Positions 9,353-18,904 are shown, counted from the stretch's first letter. The stretch: DNA of 64,000 nt from Clostridiales bacterium (GCA_029010715.1 JAQXKZ010000039.1:1-64000); one strand, 5' to 3'. The notes: generated by a model from the sequence alone, not told the origin. Translations and numbers: made by a program.

Positions 9353-10840
9353 ATGTACAGGATAGGCTTTGACAACGAGAAATACGTAAAATTACAGTCA
9401 CAGAATATAAGAGACCGCATTTCCAAATTCGGCGGCAAGCTGTATCTGGAATTCGGCGGCAAGCTCTTTGACGATTTCCACGCCTCCCGTGTGCTCCCCG
9501 GCTTCGCCCCGGACAGCAAGGTCAAGATGCTGCTCGAGATGAAGGACGAGGCCGAGATAGTCATCGCGATCTCTGCCGACGATATAGAGCGCAGCAAGCG
9601 CCGCGGAGACCTCGGCATCACCTATGAGGACGACACGCTCCGCCTTATAGACGCGTTTCGCGGAATAGGGCTTTACATCGGCAGCGTAGTAATTACGCAC
9701 TACCGCGGACAGGTAATAGCCGACCAGTTCAAAAAACGGCTCGAAGCGCTCGGCGTATCGGTCTATCTGCACTATATAATACCCGACTATCCCTCGAACG
9801 TCCCGCTTATAATTTCCGACGACGGCTTCGGGAGGAATGACTATATCGAGACGACGCGCAGCCTTGTCGTGGTCACGGCGCCCGGCCCCGGCAGCGGCAA
9901 GATGGCCACCTGTCTCAGCCAGCTTTACCATGAGCACAAGCGCGGCATTAACGCCGGATATGCTAAATTTGAGACCTTCCCGGTCTGGAACCTTCCGCTC
10001 AAGCACCCGGTAAACCTCGCCTACGAGGCGGCCACCGCCGATCTCGACGATGTGAACATGATAGACCCCTTCCACCTCGAGACCTACGGTATCACGACCG
10101 TCAACTATAACCGCGACGTGGAGATATTCCCGGTGCTTGAAGCCATTTTCAAACGCATCTACGGCGAGAGCCCATACAAGAGCCCCACGGACATGGGAGT
10201 CAACATGGCCGGCTTCTGCATCACCGACGACGGGGCCTGCTGTGAAGCGTCAAAGCAGGAGATCATCCGCCGCTACTATGCCGCGTCCTGCGCGGTACGC
10301 CAGGGACTCAGCGACGCCTGCGAGCTCAGAAAGATAGAGCTTTTAATGAATTCCGCCGGCATAAGCACGTCCGACAGGCCGGTCGTCAGGGCCGCGCTCG
10401 ACAAGGCGCAGCTGACCGGAGGCCCCGCCGTCGCGCTGGAGCTCAATGACGGAACCATCGTAACCGGCAAGACCTCCTCGCTGCTCGGCGCATCCTCGGC
10501 CTGCCTGCTCAACGCACTGAAGGCTCAGGCCGGTATCGACAAAAAGCTGCAGCTGATCGCCCCGGGAGTCATCGAGCCGATACAGCACCTGAAGGTCGAA
10601 CACCTGGGCAACCACAATCCTCGCCTGCATACCGACGAGCTTCTTATCGCGCTGACCATATGCTCGGTCATGAACCCGATGGCAGGCTATGCGATCGACC
10701 AGCTCGACAAGCTGCGCGGCTGCGAGGCGCACTCGACGGTGATACTCTCACATGTAGACGAGGAGCTGTTCAAAAAACTCGGCGTCAATATTTCTTTCGA
10801 GCCCAAATACCAGGCGAAGAAGCTGTATCATAAGAAATAA
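9353..10840 (+). CDS. UPF0371 / DUF1846 family protein
   Basis: A 495-residue cytosolic protein that matches the DUF1846 (UPF0371) family found in Firmicutes and Actinobacteria, recognised by its opening MYRIGFDNEKY and the FGGKLFDDFHASRVLPGF segment. A GPGSGKMATCLSQLYHE stretch looks phosphate-binding, and a nucleotide-linked enzyme has been suggested for the family; the reaction is not established. The ORF track begins 20 codons earlier at a GTG inside the promoter; the ATG at 9353 with GAGGG upstream is preferred. It ends convergently, 12 bp from the next gene, with no obvious terminator between them. Confidence 0.85.
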   Translation: MYRIGFDNEKYVKLQSQNIRDRISKFGGKLYLEFGGKLFDDFHASRVLPGFAPDSKVKMLLEMKDEAEIVIAISADDIERSKRRGDLGITYEDDTLRLIDAFRGIGLYIGSVVITHYRGQVIADQFKKRLEALGVSVYLHYIIPDYPSNVPLIISDDGFGRNDYIETTRSLVVVTAPGPGSGKMATCLSQLYHEHKRGINAGYAKFETFPVWNLPLKHPVNLAYEAATADLDDVNMIDPFHLETYGITTVNYNRDVEIFPVLEAIFKRIYGESPYKSPTDMGVNMAGFCITDDGACCEASKQEIIRRYYAASCAVRQGLSDACELRKIELLMNSAGISTSDRPVVRAALDKAQLTGGPAVALELNDGTIVTGKTSSLLGASSACLLNALKAQAGIDKKLQLIAPGVIEPIQHLKVEHLGNHNPRLHTDELLIALTICSVMNPMAGYAIDQLDKLRGCEAHSTVILSHVDEELFKKLGVNISFEPKYQAKKLYHKK

Positions 10841-10852
10841 AACGCCGCGAGG

Positions 10853-11983
10853 CTACACGAAGTCGATGACGCCCTTCAGACGCTCCGGCGCCTTTCCGGA
10901 GCTTTTCAGCTCAATATCGCCGTAGGGAGTTTGCAGAGTGCGGGAGGCCGTTTTATAAATGAAGAACGCCACACGGCAGGGCCTCACGGGCTCTGCCGGA
11001 GCGCTGTATGTCCCGCAGAGCTTCTCGGTCCCGCCGGCAGTGAGATACTGCTCCATATATACGCATTGCCGGCCGGATATTTTCACCCCCTCTGCATCAT
11101 ACACGCCGAAGCCGTCCCAGTCGATATCCGCGGTCGAAACATCGAGCAGCATCTCCACCAGATACCACTCGCTGCCGTAGTCATAGCAGGCATAAGATTC
11201 AATGGGAGCCGTATTCTCATACGCATCTGCGCTTGTATCCGCGTTTTCGCCGATTCCATTCGGCGGCCCGCGGCGGGCGAGGAAGGGCGCGTATATCACG
11301 GCCCACACTGCGGCGAGGAGAGGGAGATAGCCAAGCAGATAGCCGGGGCGGCCCAAAAACGAGAACCATTCAAGGGGGGAGCCCGGGGAGGGCCAGTTGA
11401 GAAACATGTAGTTGGTGTCCGTCAGACGGTCAAAAATATACACCGGGAGCGCTGTGAGCAGCATTATCCCGAGGCAGGCCGGCGCACGGCGGATATCCGG
11501 GCGGATGTCGCCCCCGGCGACCTGCATCAGCGTGTAGCCGACGAGGAGGATGTGGAGGATAAAGGAACTGACGCTCATGAAGTGAAAGGCGGGGTAATAG
11601 CTCCAGTCCGGAAAAAGCAGGGCGCAGAAAGCGCCGGGCATGCAGAAGGCATAGAGAAACTGCCCCGTCAGCTTTCCGCCGAGGAGTGAATGGTAAAAGC
11701 TTATATACACCGCAAGCGCGCACAGGTGAAGCGGCAGACGCCCGAGGCCGTACTGCCCGGCGGAAAAGAGCAGCGCCGCGCGCAGAAGCTCCAGAGCCAG
11801 CGCCGTGCCGGCGGTCAGCCGGAGCAGAAGCCGGCGGGCAGGGGCGCCGGCGCGCCGGTATCCGCGGCACAGCCCCAGCCAGATCAGCAGCGCCGCGGCA
11901 AGCCAAAGTATGTGCCCGGGAGAGTAGAGCCCCAGGGAATCCGCGCAGGAGGAGTCTGTGGAAAAGTCAAAAAAGCCGTACAT
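10853..11983 (-). CDS. YwaF-like (TIGR02206) membrane protein with extra C-terminal domain
   Basis: A 376-residue protein. The first ~235 residues form about seven hydrophobic helices with the YwaF/TMEM164-like pattern (YSPGHILWL, LPLHLCALAVYISFYH, PDWSYYPAFHFMSVSSFILH). This family's chemistry is not well defined; eukaryotic TMEM164 is an acyltransferase. The last ~115 residues, after a charged linker, form a soluble beta-rich-looking tail (YGSEWYLVEMLLDVSTADIDW) that is not part of the family core and that I do not recognise. Transcribed alone on the minus strand, away from the lysine-riboswitch operon. Confidence 0.65.
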   Translation of the reverse strand: MYGFFDFSTDSSCADSLGLYSPGHILWLAAALLIWLGLCRGYRRAGAPARRLLLRLTAGTALALELLRAALLFSAGQYGLGRLPLHLCALAVYISFYHSLLGGKLTGQFLYAFCMPGAFCALLFPDWSYYPAFHFMSVSSFILHILLVGYTLMQVAGGDIRPDIRRAPACLGIMLLTALPVYIFDRLTDTNYMFLNWPSPGSPLEWFSFLGRPGYLLGYLPLLAAVWAVIYAPFLARRGPPNGIGENADTSADAYENTAPIESYACYDYGSEWYLVEMLLDVSTADIDWDGFGVYDAEGVKISGRQCVYMEQYLTAGGTEKLCGTYSAPAEPVRPCRVAFFIYKTASRTLQTPYGDIELKSSGKAPERLKGVIDFV

Positions 11984-12072
11984 GATATGAACACCGTCAA
12001 CAAAGTATGAACATATCTTATCATCTTATGCGGTCATTTCCAATAAAATTATGCGTTTTATGCTTTAACGTG

Positions 12073-12100
12073 TTGACAAGTTCTGAACACGGGATATAAT
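12073..12100 (+). promoter_or_regulatory. Promoter of the lysine riboswitch transcript
   Basis: A consensus TTGACA and TATAAT with a 16-bp spacer end about 20 bp before the first riboswitch helix, the correct distance for initiation just upstream of the aptamer. Confidence 0.8.
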
Positions 12101-12116
12101 AGGGACAACTGAACAA

Positions 12117-12336
12117 AGTATGATAGAGGCGCGGATGTTAAGAGTAACTCCCACGAAAGCGACGGAAATCGCGGAGCGAAAGGAGCAGCCGCCGAAGAGT
12201 ATCGGTTTTTCCGGGCCGGTATATCTGGGCCGCCGGATAAGATCCGCCGGACTGTCGCGAAAGCGGAGCGCTGTCAGACCTTCCTGCAATAATCGTTACG
12301 GTCATGAACAGTATCTGCTCTGTTCATGATTTTTTA
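12117..12336 (+). ncRNA. Lysine riboswitch (L-box) with terminator expression platform
   Basis: The aptamer shows the L-box signature: TGATAGAGGCGC at the 5' side, GAAAGGAGCAGCCGCCGAAG in the core, and a closing strand CTGTCA (12271-12276) that pairs with TGATAG (12121-12126) to form P1. About 25 nt later TCATGAACAG (12302-12311) pairs with CTGTTCATGA (12320-12329) and is followed by TTTTTT. Lysine binding should favour this terminator and switch off the downstream transporter. Established knowledge: L-boxes of this type control lysine biosynthesis and uptake genes in Firmicutes. Confidence 0.9.
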
Positions 12337-12354
12337 TTTCAGGAGGAAAGCACT

Positions 12355-13860
12355 ATGTACGGTACTTTCTGGGCACTTCTGCCCCCGATAGTGGCCATCG
12401 TTCTGGCCCTGATAACCAAGGAGACCTATTCGTCCCTGTTCCTCGGCATCGTCGTCGGCGCGCTGTTTGTCGGCGGCTTCAACCCTGTTGATTCACTCAA
12501 CTCCATGCTCAACGACGGCTTTATCGGAGCAATCGCCGACGGCTGGAACGCAGGTATCTTCATGTTCCTCGTCCTGCTCGGCATTATGGTCGCGCTCATT
12601 AACTCCGCGGGCGGTTCCGCGGCGTTCGGCCGCTGGGCGGTCAAGCATGTACACAGCCGTGCAGGAGCGATAATAGCGACCGTCATACTCGGCGTGCTGA
12701 TTTTTGTCGACGACTACTTCAACTGCCTGACCGTGGGCTCCGTTATGCGCCCCGTCACAGACAGCCACAAGGTATCGCGCGCAAAGCTGGCCTACATAAT
12801 CGACGCCACCGCGGCGCCGATCTGCATGATCGCGCCGGTCTCTTCGTGGGCGGCTGCGGTATCTGCGACCGCGCAGGATCTTGACACCGGCGTCTCTGGC
12901 ATACAGCTCTTCATCCAGGCCATACCTTACAATTTCTATTCTCTGCTGACTATCGTGTTTGTCATTGCCATCACGGTAATGGGCTTTGATTACGGCCCGA
13001 TGGCCAAGGCGGAGTTCAAGGCTCTCCAGGGCGAGCTCGGCTCTCTCGGCAATGACGATGAGACCAGCGTTGAAGGGGCAAGCATATGGGATATGCTCCT
13101 GCCGGTCATCGTGCTCATAGTCTTCTGCGTCATCGGCATGATGTATGTCGGCGGCTTCTGGGACGGCGCAAGCCTGATCGATTCCTTTGCCGATACCGAC
13201 GCCTCCGTCGGCCTGCCCTGGGGCTGCATTATCGCTCTGCTTGTAACCTTCGTGTATCTGCTCTGCCGCCGTGTTATAACCTTCAAGGACGCCACCGCCT
13301 GCATCACCAAGGGCTTTGTCGCCATGGTTCCCGCGCTGCTGATACTCACCTTCGCACTTACACTTAAAAACATGACCGGCCTGCTCGGCGCCGACGTCTA
13401 CGTTGCAGGTCTCGTCAAAGGTGCGGCGGACAGCCTCTTCTCCATGCTGCCGGCGATCATCTTCCTTGTCGCCGTCGGTCTGGCCTTTGCCACCGGTACC
13501 AGCTGGGGCACCTTCGGTATACTTATCCCGATCGTACTGCCCGTATTCGCGGACGCTCCCGACCTGCTGATGATAGGCATATCCGCCTGCCTCGCGGGAG
13601 CCGTCTGCGGCGACCACTGCTCGCCGATCTCCGACACCACGATCATGGCCTCCGCAGGAGCAAACTGCAACCATATAGAGCATGTCAGCACTCAGCTGCC
13701 CTATGCGTTGACGGTTGCCGCGGTATGCTTCGTGAACTTCATCCTCGCCGGCTTTATCCGCAACGCGGTTATCTGCCTTGCGATAGGCATAGTGCTCATC
13801 CTTGCCACGCTGTTCGTGATCCGCGGCGCCGTGAACAGGAAGAACGGCCGGAACGCATAA
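12355..13860 (+). CDS. NhaC-family transporter, predicted lysine transporter (LysW-like)
   Basis: A 501-residue polytopic membrane protein of the Na+/H+ antiporter NhaC family, with family marks such as VDDYFNCLTVGSVMRP, a glycine-rich FATGTSWGTFG and CGDHCSPISDTT. The start at 12355 follows AGGAGG directly; the longer frame in the ORF track begins inside the riboswitch terminator. Because a lysine riboswitch lies immediately upstream, the likely cargo is lysine exchanged for sodium or protons, as proposed for riboswitch-linked NhaC proteins. Monocistronic; a long GC-rich hairpin follows the gene. Confidence 0.85.
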   Translation: MYGTFWALLPPIVAIVLALITKETYSSLFLGIVVGALFVGGFNPVDSLNSMLNDGFIGAIADGWNAGIFMFLVLLGIMVALINSAGGSAAFGRWAVKHVHSRAGAIIATVILGVLIFVDDYFNCLTVGSVMRPVTDSHKVSRAKLAYIIDATAAPICMIAPVSSWAAAVSATAQDLDTGVSGIQLFIQAIPYNFYSLLTIVFVIAITVMGFDYGPMAKAEFKALQGELGSLGNDDETSVEGASIWDMLLPVIVLIVFCVIGMMYVGGFWDGASLIDSFADTDASVGLPWGCIIALLVTFVYLLCRRVITFKDATACITKGFVAMVPALLILTFALTLKNMTGLLGADVYVAGLVKGAADSLFSMLPAIIFLVAVGLAFATGTSWGTFGILIPIVLPVFADAPDLLMIGISACLAGAVCGDHCSPISDTTIMASAGANCNHIEHVSTQLPYALTVAAVCFVNFILAGFIRNAVICLAIGIVLILATLFVIRGAVNRKNGRNA

Positions 13861-13897
13861 ACGCTTATTAAAAAAACGGAACAGTCAACAGACCGGC

Positions 13898-13927
13898 AAG
13901 CCCCGGCGGGATATCCCGCCGGGGCTT
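13898..13927. terminator. Perfect 30-bp GC-rich hairpin between convergent genes
   Basis: AAGCCCCGGCGGGAT is directly followed by its exact reverse complement, with an outer partial pairing ACAGTC/GACTGT. It has no adjacent T-run on the plus strand; on the minus strand a T-run lies about 22 bp away. It probably terminates or protects both the NhaC and the AraC transcripts. Confidence 0.55.
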
Positions 13928-14018
13928 CAGACTGTCATGGAACCGGGTCAGAAAAAAGGGCGGCGGGGGAGTCTGAGACAGCGAAGGGCCCGCTACATAC
14001 GGGATAAGCAGCCGGTGC

Positions 14019-14888
14019 TCATCGCCGTGTGGCCGGATCTGCACCGTGGCCGGCGAGTCTGCCGGGGCTTGTGCCGAAGGTCTCGCGGAAGGCCCGGTGG
14101 AAGGCGGAATAATCGGCAAAGCCGCTGTCCGCCGCAGCCTTGCCCGCGGGAGTGCCCTCCCGGATCAGACGCGCGGCATTCAGCAGCCGCTTCTGCCGTA
14201 TATAGGCGTGCACGGTGCTGCCGGTCTGGGCCTTAAACAGACGCATGAAGTGGTATTTGCTCAGAAACACCTGCTCCGCCAGCGCGTCTACGGTGAGCTC
14301 GCGGCGGAAATTCTCGTTTATGTACGACAGCGCATACTGTATCTTCGCATCGTATTTGCTTTCTGCATCCTCGGTCCGCTCACTCTCGGCAAGGCGGCTT
14401 ATCTGCACCAGAAGCTGTATCATCATGGCCTCGCCCATGGCCTGTGCGCCGAAGCGCCGGTCGGCCGCGGCGCGCTCGTAGGCGCTGACGGTGTTTTTCA
14501 GCTCCTCTACTTCCTCCGGCCGCGGGCTCAGAAGATGGCGCGAGTGCTTGTCGGCGGTGTCAAAGCAGTCCATCAGCCCCGCGCCGGGCATGGTGCGCTC
14601 GAAATACTTCCGATCGAGGTATATAATGATGCGCTCGTAGGGCGCGCTTTTGTCTATCTCGGCCTTGTGTATGGTGTGGTGCTTGACGAGCAGGACGTCC
14701 CAGGGACGCAGCCGGTAGCTGCTGCTCTCGACGCGGTAGTCAACGCGGCCGGAGATAAGGATGACGAGTTTGTCAAACTCATGGAAATGGAAGTCCAGCT
14801 CCTGACCGGCCGTGTCCTTCAGATGAAAATAGTGATAGCTCTCCTTCAGATAGCCGGCCTTGTTTATCTGCCGCTGCATGACATTCAT
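14019..14888 (-). CDS. AraC-family transcriptional regulator
   Basis: A 289-residue regulator. Residues ~25-110 form a cupin-type sensing domain (FHFHEFDKLVILISGRVDYR), and the last ~100 residues are the double helix-turn-helix AraC domain (VFLSKYHFMRLFKAQTGSTVHAYIRQKRL, then ADYSAFHRAFRETFGTSPG). It is divergent from the dicarboxylate/amino-acid symporter with only 126 bp between them, so it probably controls that gene in response to a small ligand. A GGGAGGAG site touches the first ATG; the second ATG, three codons in, is an alternative start with better spacing. Confidence 0.88.
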   Translation of the reverse strand: MNVMQRQINKAGYLKESYHYFHLKDTAGQELDFHFHEFDKLVILISGRVDYRVESSSYRLRPWDVLLVKHHTIHKAEIDKSAPYERIIIYLDRKYFERTMPGAGLMDCFDTADKHSRHLLSPRPEEVEELKNTVSAYERAAADRRFGAQAMGEAMMIQLLVQISRLAESERTEDAESKYDAKIQYALSYINENFRRELTVDALAEQVFLSKYHFMRLFKAQTGSTVHAYIRQKRLLNAARLIREGTPAGKAAADSGFADYSAFHRAFRETFGTSPGRLAGHGADPATRR

Positions 14889-14953
14889 CTCCTCCCGGCG
14901 GTTCTGCGGATACTATACCGCATTTTTTGCAATGTTTCAAGCATTGAGCACAA

Positions 14954-14981
14954 TTTACATAGCAAATATTTGGAATATAAT
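14954..14981 (+). promoter_or_regulatory. Promoter of the DAACS symporter gene
   Basis: TTTACA and TATAAT with a 16-bp spacer, about 35 bp before the symporter ATG in the AraC-symporter divergent region. Confidence 0.65.
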
Positions 14982-15014
14982 ATAGCACAGATTAACAGTA
15001 AAGGAGAACTTATC

Positions 15015-16268
15015 ATGCCAAAGACCGAATCCTTCTTCAAACGTTACTGGTTCATAATCTCCATGCTTATCGGCATCGTGGCCGGCTGCATCGTCGGAGC
15101 TGTCTGGCCGGGAGCCACTGCTCTGGAGCCGCTTGGCACGGTATTCATAAATATGATGTTCTGCGTTGTTGTCCCGATGGTTTTCTGCTCGATCTCCTCG
15201 GCCATCGCAAACATGGGCAGCGTGAAGCGCGCGGGCAAGGTGCTCGGCACTACGGTTATTGTGTTCATGGTGACGGCAGGCATCGCCGCCTTACTGATGT
15301 ACATAGTTGTGCGCATATTCCCGCTGGTACAGGGCGAGTACGTTGTGGCAGAGGGAGAAATCGGCGTAACGCTCGGTGTAGCCGACATGATAATCAACTT
15401 CTTCACCAAGCCTGACTTTGCCGAGCTCTGGAGCCGCCGCGCCATACTGCCCCTGATCGTCGCGGCGATAATCTTCGGCTTCGGTGTGCAGATGGCCGGC
15501 GGCAGGGAGACCAGGACCGCCCAGCTGCTTGACGATATCACCAACTGCATCATGAAGACCGTCAAGATCATTACCTACTACGCACCCATCGGCTTTTTCG
15601 GTTTCTTCGCATACCTCGTTGCGACCTACGGTCCCGAGCTGATCGGCGACTACAGCCGCACGCTTATCATCTACTATGTGATGTGCTTTGTGTATATGCT
15701 GGTCTCCTCCCCGATATACGCCCGCTTCGGCGGCGGCAAGGGCGCGGCAAAGGTCATGTTCGGGCACCTGTTTGCTCCCGCCATGACGGCCTTCGGCACC
15801 TGCTCCTCCGTTGCGACCATTCCCACCAACATGGAGGCGGCCGAGGACACCGGCATCTCCAAGGATGTCCGTGATATCGTGCTCCCCCTTGGCGCTACCA
15901 TGCACATGGACGGCTCCGCCATGAGCGCTATCGTCAAGGTTGCGTTCCTGTTCGGAATCTTCGGTCAGGACTTCGGAACCTGGCAGGCGGTCCTCGCGAT
16001 AATCGTCGCGGTGTTCTCCTCCGTTGCCATGTCCGGTATCCCCGGCGGCGGCGGTACGGGCGAGCTTGTTGTCTGCTCCATCTTTTTCCCCGACCAGCTG
16101 GCTATTGCATATCCGATAGCCATCGCGCTCGGAAACCTCGTCGATCCTCCGGCCACCATGGTCAACGCTGCGGGCGACTACGTCGTTTCCTTCATCGTAT
16201 CCCGCTACGTAGACGGCAAGGATTGGCTGCAGAAAAAGCTGCACAGGGAACAGAACGCGGCGGTGTAA
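15015..16268 (+). CDS. Dicarboxylate/amino acid:cation symporter (DAACS family)
   Basis: A 417-residue transporter of the GltP/DctA fold. The serine-rich HP1-like loop (TCSSVATIPTNME), the MHMDGSAM segment of TM7 and the GIPGGGGTGELV re-entrant hairpin HP2 are visible, followed by PPATMVNAAGDYV in TM8. It should import glutamate, aspartate, a neutral amino acid or a C4-dicarboxylate with Na+ or H+; the exact substrate is not clear. The 740-residue frame in the ORF track runs through the AraC gene; the true start at 15015 follows AAGGAG. Probably controlled by the divergent AraC regulator. Confidence 0.9.
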   Translation: MPKTESFFKRYWFIISMLIGIVAGCIVGAVWPGATALEPLGTVFINMMFCVVVPMVFCSISSAIANMGSVKRAGKVLGTTVIVFMVTAGIAALLMYIVVRIFPLVQGEYVVAEGEIGVTLGVADMIINFFTKPDFAELWSRRAILPLIVAAIIFGFGVQMAGGRETRTAQLLDDITNCIMKTVKIITYYAPIGFFGFFAYLVATYGPELIGDYSRTLIIYYVMCFVYMLVSSPIYARFGGGKGAAKVMFGHLFAPAMTAFGTCSSVATIPTNMEAAEDTGISKDVRDIVLPLGATMHMDGSAMSAIVKVAFLFGIFGQDFGTWQAVLAIIVAVFSSVAMSGIPGGGGTGELVVCSIFFPDQLAIAYPIAIALGNLVDPPATMVNAAGDYVVSFIVSRYVDGKDWLQKKLHREQNAAV

Positions 16269-16296
16269 TAAACCGCGGCGGAACAAAATGTAAAAA

Positions 16297-16324
16297 ACGG
16301 AGCCGTCTCCGGCGGCTCCGTTTT
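16297..16324 (+). terminator. Intrinsic terminator of the symporter gene
   Basis: ACGGAGCCG pairs with CGGCTCCGT, followed by TTTT, 28 bp after the stop codon. Confidence 0.8.
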
Positions 16325-16326
16325 CC

Positions 16327-16389
16327 GCGGATACGCGCAAACCTACAGCGGATACGCGCAAACCTACACGCGGATACGCGCAAAATACA
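16327..16389 (+). repeat. Three tandem copies of a 21-bp repeat
   Basis: The unit begins GCGGATACGCGCAAACC and ends TACA. Copies lie at 16327-16347, 16348-16368 and 16370-16389; the first two are identical and the third has a 1-bp deletion and two changes. The block lies between the symporter terminator and the SAM-riboswitch promoter and ends 10 bp before its -35 box. Confidence 0.9.
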
Positions 16390-16398
16390 GCGCGCCGC

Positions 16399-16426
16399 TT
16401 GACAAGCTGAAAAAACCTGTTATACT
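16399..16426 (+). promoter_or_regulatory. Promoter of the SAM riboswitch-metK transcript
   Basis: A consensus TTGACA and a TATACT separated by 16 bp, ending about 15 bp before the riboswitch P1 helix. Confidence 0.8.
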
Positions 16427-16440
16427 ATATCGGTAAAATT

Positions 16441-16588
16441 GAACACCTTATCAAGAGTGGTGGAGGGAACGGCCCTGTGAAGCCCGGCAACCTGCAATAT
16501 GTAAGGTGCCAAATCCGGCGGTGATACGAAAGATGAGGCTTTGATGCAGAATTTCGCGCTCCGTCGGCCGGCGGGGCGATTTTTATTT
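16441..16588 (+). ncRNA. SAM-I (S-box) riboswitch
   Basis: The sequence carries the S-box core: CTTATCAAGAG, GGTGGAGGGAA, CCCGGCAACC and AGGTGCCAAATCC, ending in GATACGAAAGATGAGG, which closes P1. A terminator follows: CGCTCCGTC (16557-16565) pairs with GGCGGGGCG (16570-16578), then ATTTTTATTT. SAM binding should promote termination and reduce metK expression, a product-feedback loop on S-adenosylmethionine synthesis. Established knowledge: S-boxes in front of metK are common in Firmicutes. Confidence 0.95.
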
Positions 16589-16652
16589 GCCTTATGCGCC
16601 TTTTGAACCGGCTCTGCCGCTCTTGTAAATAAAAACAAGGAGGATCATAAAT

Positions 16653-17834
<1,182 letters not shown>

Positions 17835-17850
17835 ATACTGGAGCCGTTGC

Positions 17851-17880
17851 GCCCGGACAGTCCGCTTTGACTGTCCGGGC
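17851..17880 (+). terminator. Hairpin after metK
   Basis: A perfect 12-bp stem, GCCCGGACAGTC with its complement, and a 6-nt loop. No strong T-run follows (ATAAAACTT), so termination may be weak or the stem may protect the 3' end. Confidence 0.55.
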
Positions 17881-17884
17881 ATAA

Positions 17885-18155
17885 AACTTCATGCGCAGGA
17901 TTGCGCACCACGATCATGGGCAAAAGCCGGAGCGCCATGAAGTTTTTGCGCATCATTTTCGCTTGCCCCAAAGGGGCGGGAAATTGGCGCAACTTCATGG
18001 CGCAATGTAAGGCGGAAGAACGGAGCGTGTTTTTCATACGGAAAAACGATTAAAAGCATTGACCAGTTTCGCTTGTGGCGCGGCATCACGTCTCATCCGG
18101 GATCTGAAGCGCCTGTGACGCTGTTAAAAGCGGACTGTGTCTGATTCCAACAGGA
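17885..18155. repeat. Long folded intergenic sequence with inverted repeats
   Basis: No supportable gene in the 430 bp between metK and the DJ-1-like gene. GCGCCATGAAGTT (17932-17944) and its exact complement (17991-18003) bracket an inner GCCCC/GGGGC stem, giving a ~72-nt hairpin, and a third AACTTCATG occurs at 17885. This looks like a small repeated or MITE-like element rather than a simple terminator. The antisense 95-residue ORF here is not convincing. Confidence 0.5.
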
Positions 18156-18184
18156 GCATAGTATAAAATTATATTATGCGGTAA

Positions 18185-18213
18185 TTGATTTTATGTTCAG
18201 ACAATGATACAAT
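18185..18213 (+). promoter_or_regulatory. Promoter of the DJ-1/PfpI gene with adjacent palindrome
   Basis: TTGATT and TACAAT with a 17-bp spacer. Just upstream (18156-18179) lies an imperfect palindrome, GCATAGTATAA then TATATTATGC, that could bind a dimeric regulator. Confidence 0.6.
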
Positions 18214-18265
18214 AAATACAATGGGCCAGAGGCCCGGAACAAAAACAGATCAGGAGGTAAATATC

Positions 18266-18844
18266 ATGGCAAAAAAGGTTCTGCTGCTCTGCGGCGATTT
18301 TACGGAAGACTATGAAACTATGGTCCCGTTTCAGGCTCTGTCCATGCTCGGCTATCAGGTGGACGCTGTCTGCCCGGACAAGAAGGCCGGCGAGACCGTA
18401 GCCACCGCAGTCCACGATTTTCTGGGCGAACAGACGTACACAGAGCTCAGAGGACACAACTTCGCTCTGACCGCTGATTTCGACGCGGTAAAGACCGAGG
18501 ATTACCTGGGCCTGTTTATTACCGGCGGCCGCGCACCCGAATACATTCGCCTCAACGCGCGCGTGCTCGAGATCGTCAGGGAGTTCTTTGCTGAGGGCAA
18601 GCCCGTTGCGGCCATCTGCCACGGCCCGCAGGTGCTGGCCGCGGCCGGCGTGCTCAAGGGCTATAAGGCTACTGCCTATCCTGCAGTCGGCCCCGATGTG
18701 ACGATGGCCGGCGGCGAGTTCGTACCTGCCGATGTTACCGAGGCTGTCGTGGACCGCAATCTGGTCACCGCCCCTGCGTGGCCCGGAGATACCGCGATAT
18801 GCCGCGAGTTTGCAAAGCTCCTGGGAGCAAAGATAGAGATCTGA
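18266..18844 (+). CDS. DJ-1/PfpI family protein
   Basis: A 192-residue flavodoxin-like class I glutamine-amidotransferase-fold protein. The nucleophile elbow is [13 protein letters not shown] (Cys) and the [10 protein letters not shown] loop is characteristic of the PfpI branch. Family members act as intracellular cysteine peptidases, deglycases or glyoxalase III-like enzymes that repair aldehyde damage; which applies here is unknown. The start at 18266 follows AGGAGG, and the longer ORF-track version runs into the promoter. Convergent with the MFS gene, with which it shares a bidirectional terminator. Confidence 0.9.
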   Translation: MAKKVLLLCGDFTEDYETMVPFQALSMLGYQVDAVCPDKKAGETVATAVHDFLGEQTYTELRGHNFALTADFDAVKTEDYLGLFITGGRAPEYIRLNARVLEIVREFFAEGKPVAAICHGPQVLAAAGVLKGYKATAYPAVGPDVTMAGGEFVPADVTEAVVDRNLVTAPAWPGDTAICREFAKLLGAKIEI

Positions 18845-18861
18845 TAAAACCTGAAACCTGC

Positions 18862-18896
18862 AAAAGGACCGCACCGGAAGGCGCGGTCCTTTTCTG
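18862..18896. terminator. Bidirectional terminator, left copy of a matched pair
   Basis: AAAAGGACCGC pairs with GCGGTCCTTTT around a CCGGAAGG loop. Its left arm and first loop bases (AAAGGACCGCACC) are identical to those of the terminator at 25724-25757, which follows the paralogous MFS gene on the other side of the module. Confidence 0.85.
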
Positions 18897-18904
18897 TCTG
18901 ACCG

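Noticed and set aside
11998-12126. Repeated AACAAAGTATGA near 11999 and 12112
   Set aside because: The match is only 12 bp in AT-rich DNA; one copy belongs to the riboswitch 5' end, so it is more likely chance than an operator pair.
14046-15014. N-terminal 323 residues of the 740-residue ORF ending at 16268
   Set aside because: This part is antisense to the AraC gene; the real symporter starts at 15015 with a clear ribosome binding site and promoter.
16327-16389. Possible CRISPR array
   Set aside because: Repeats are head-to-tail with no spacers and there are no cas genes. No CRISPR array was seen anywhere in the window.
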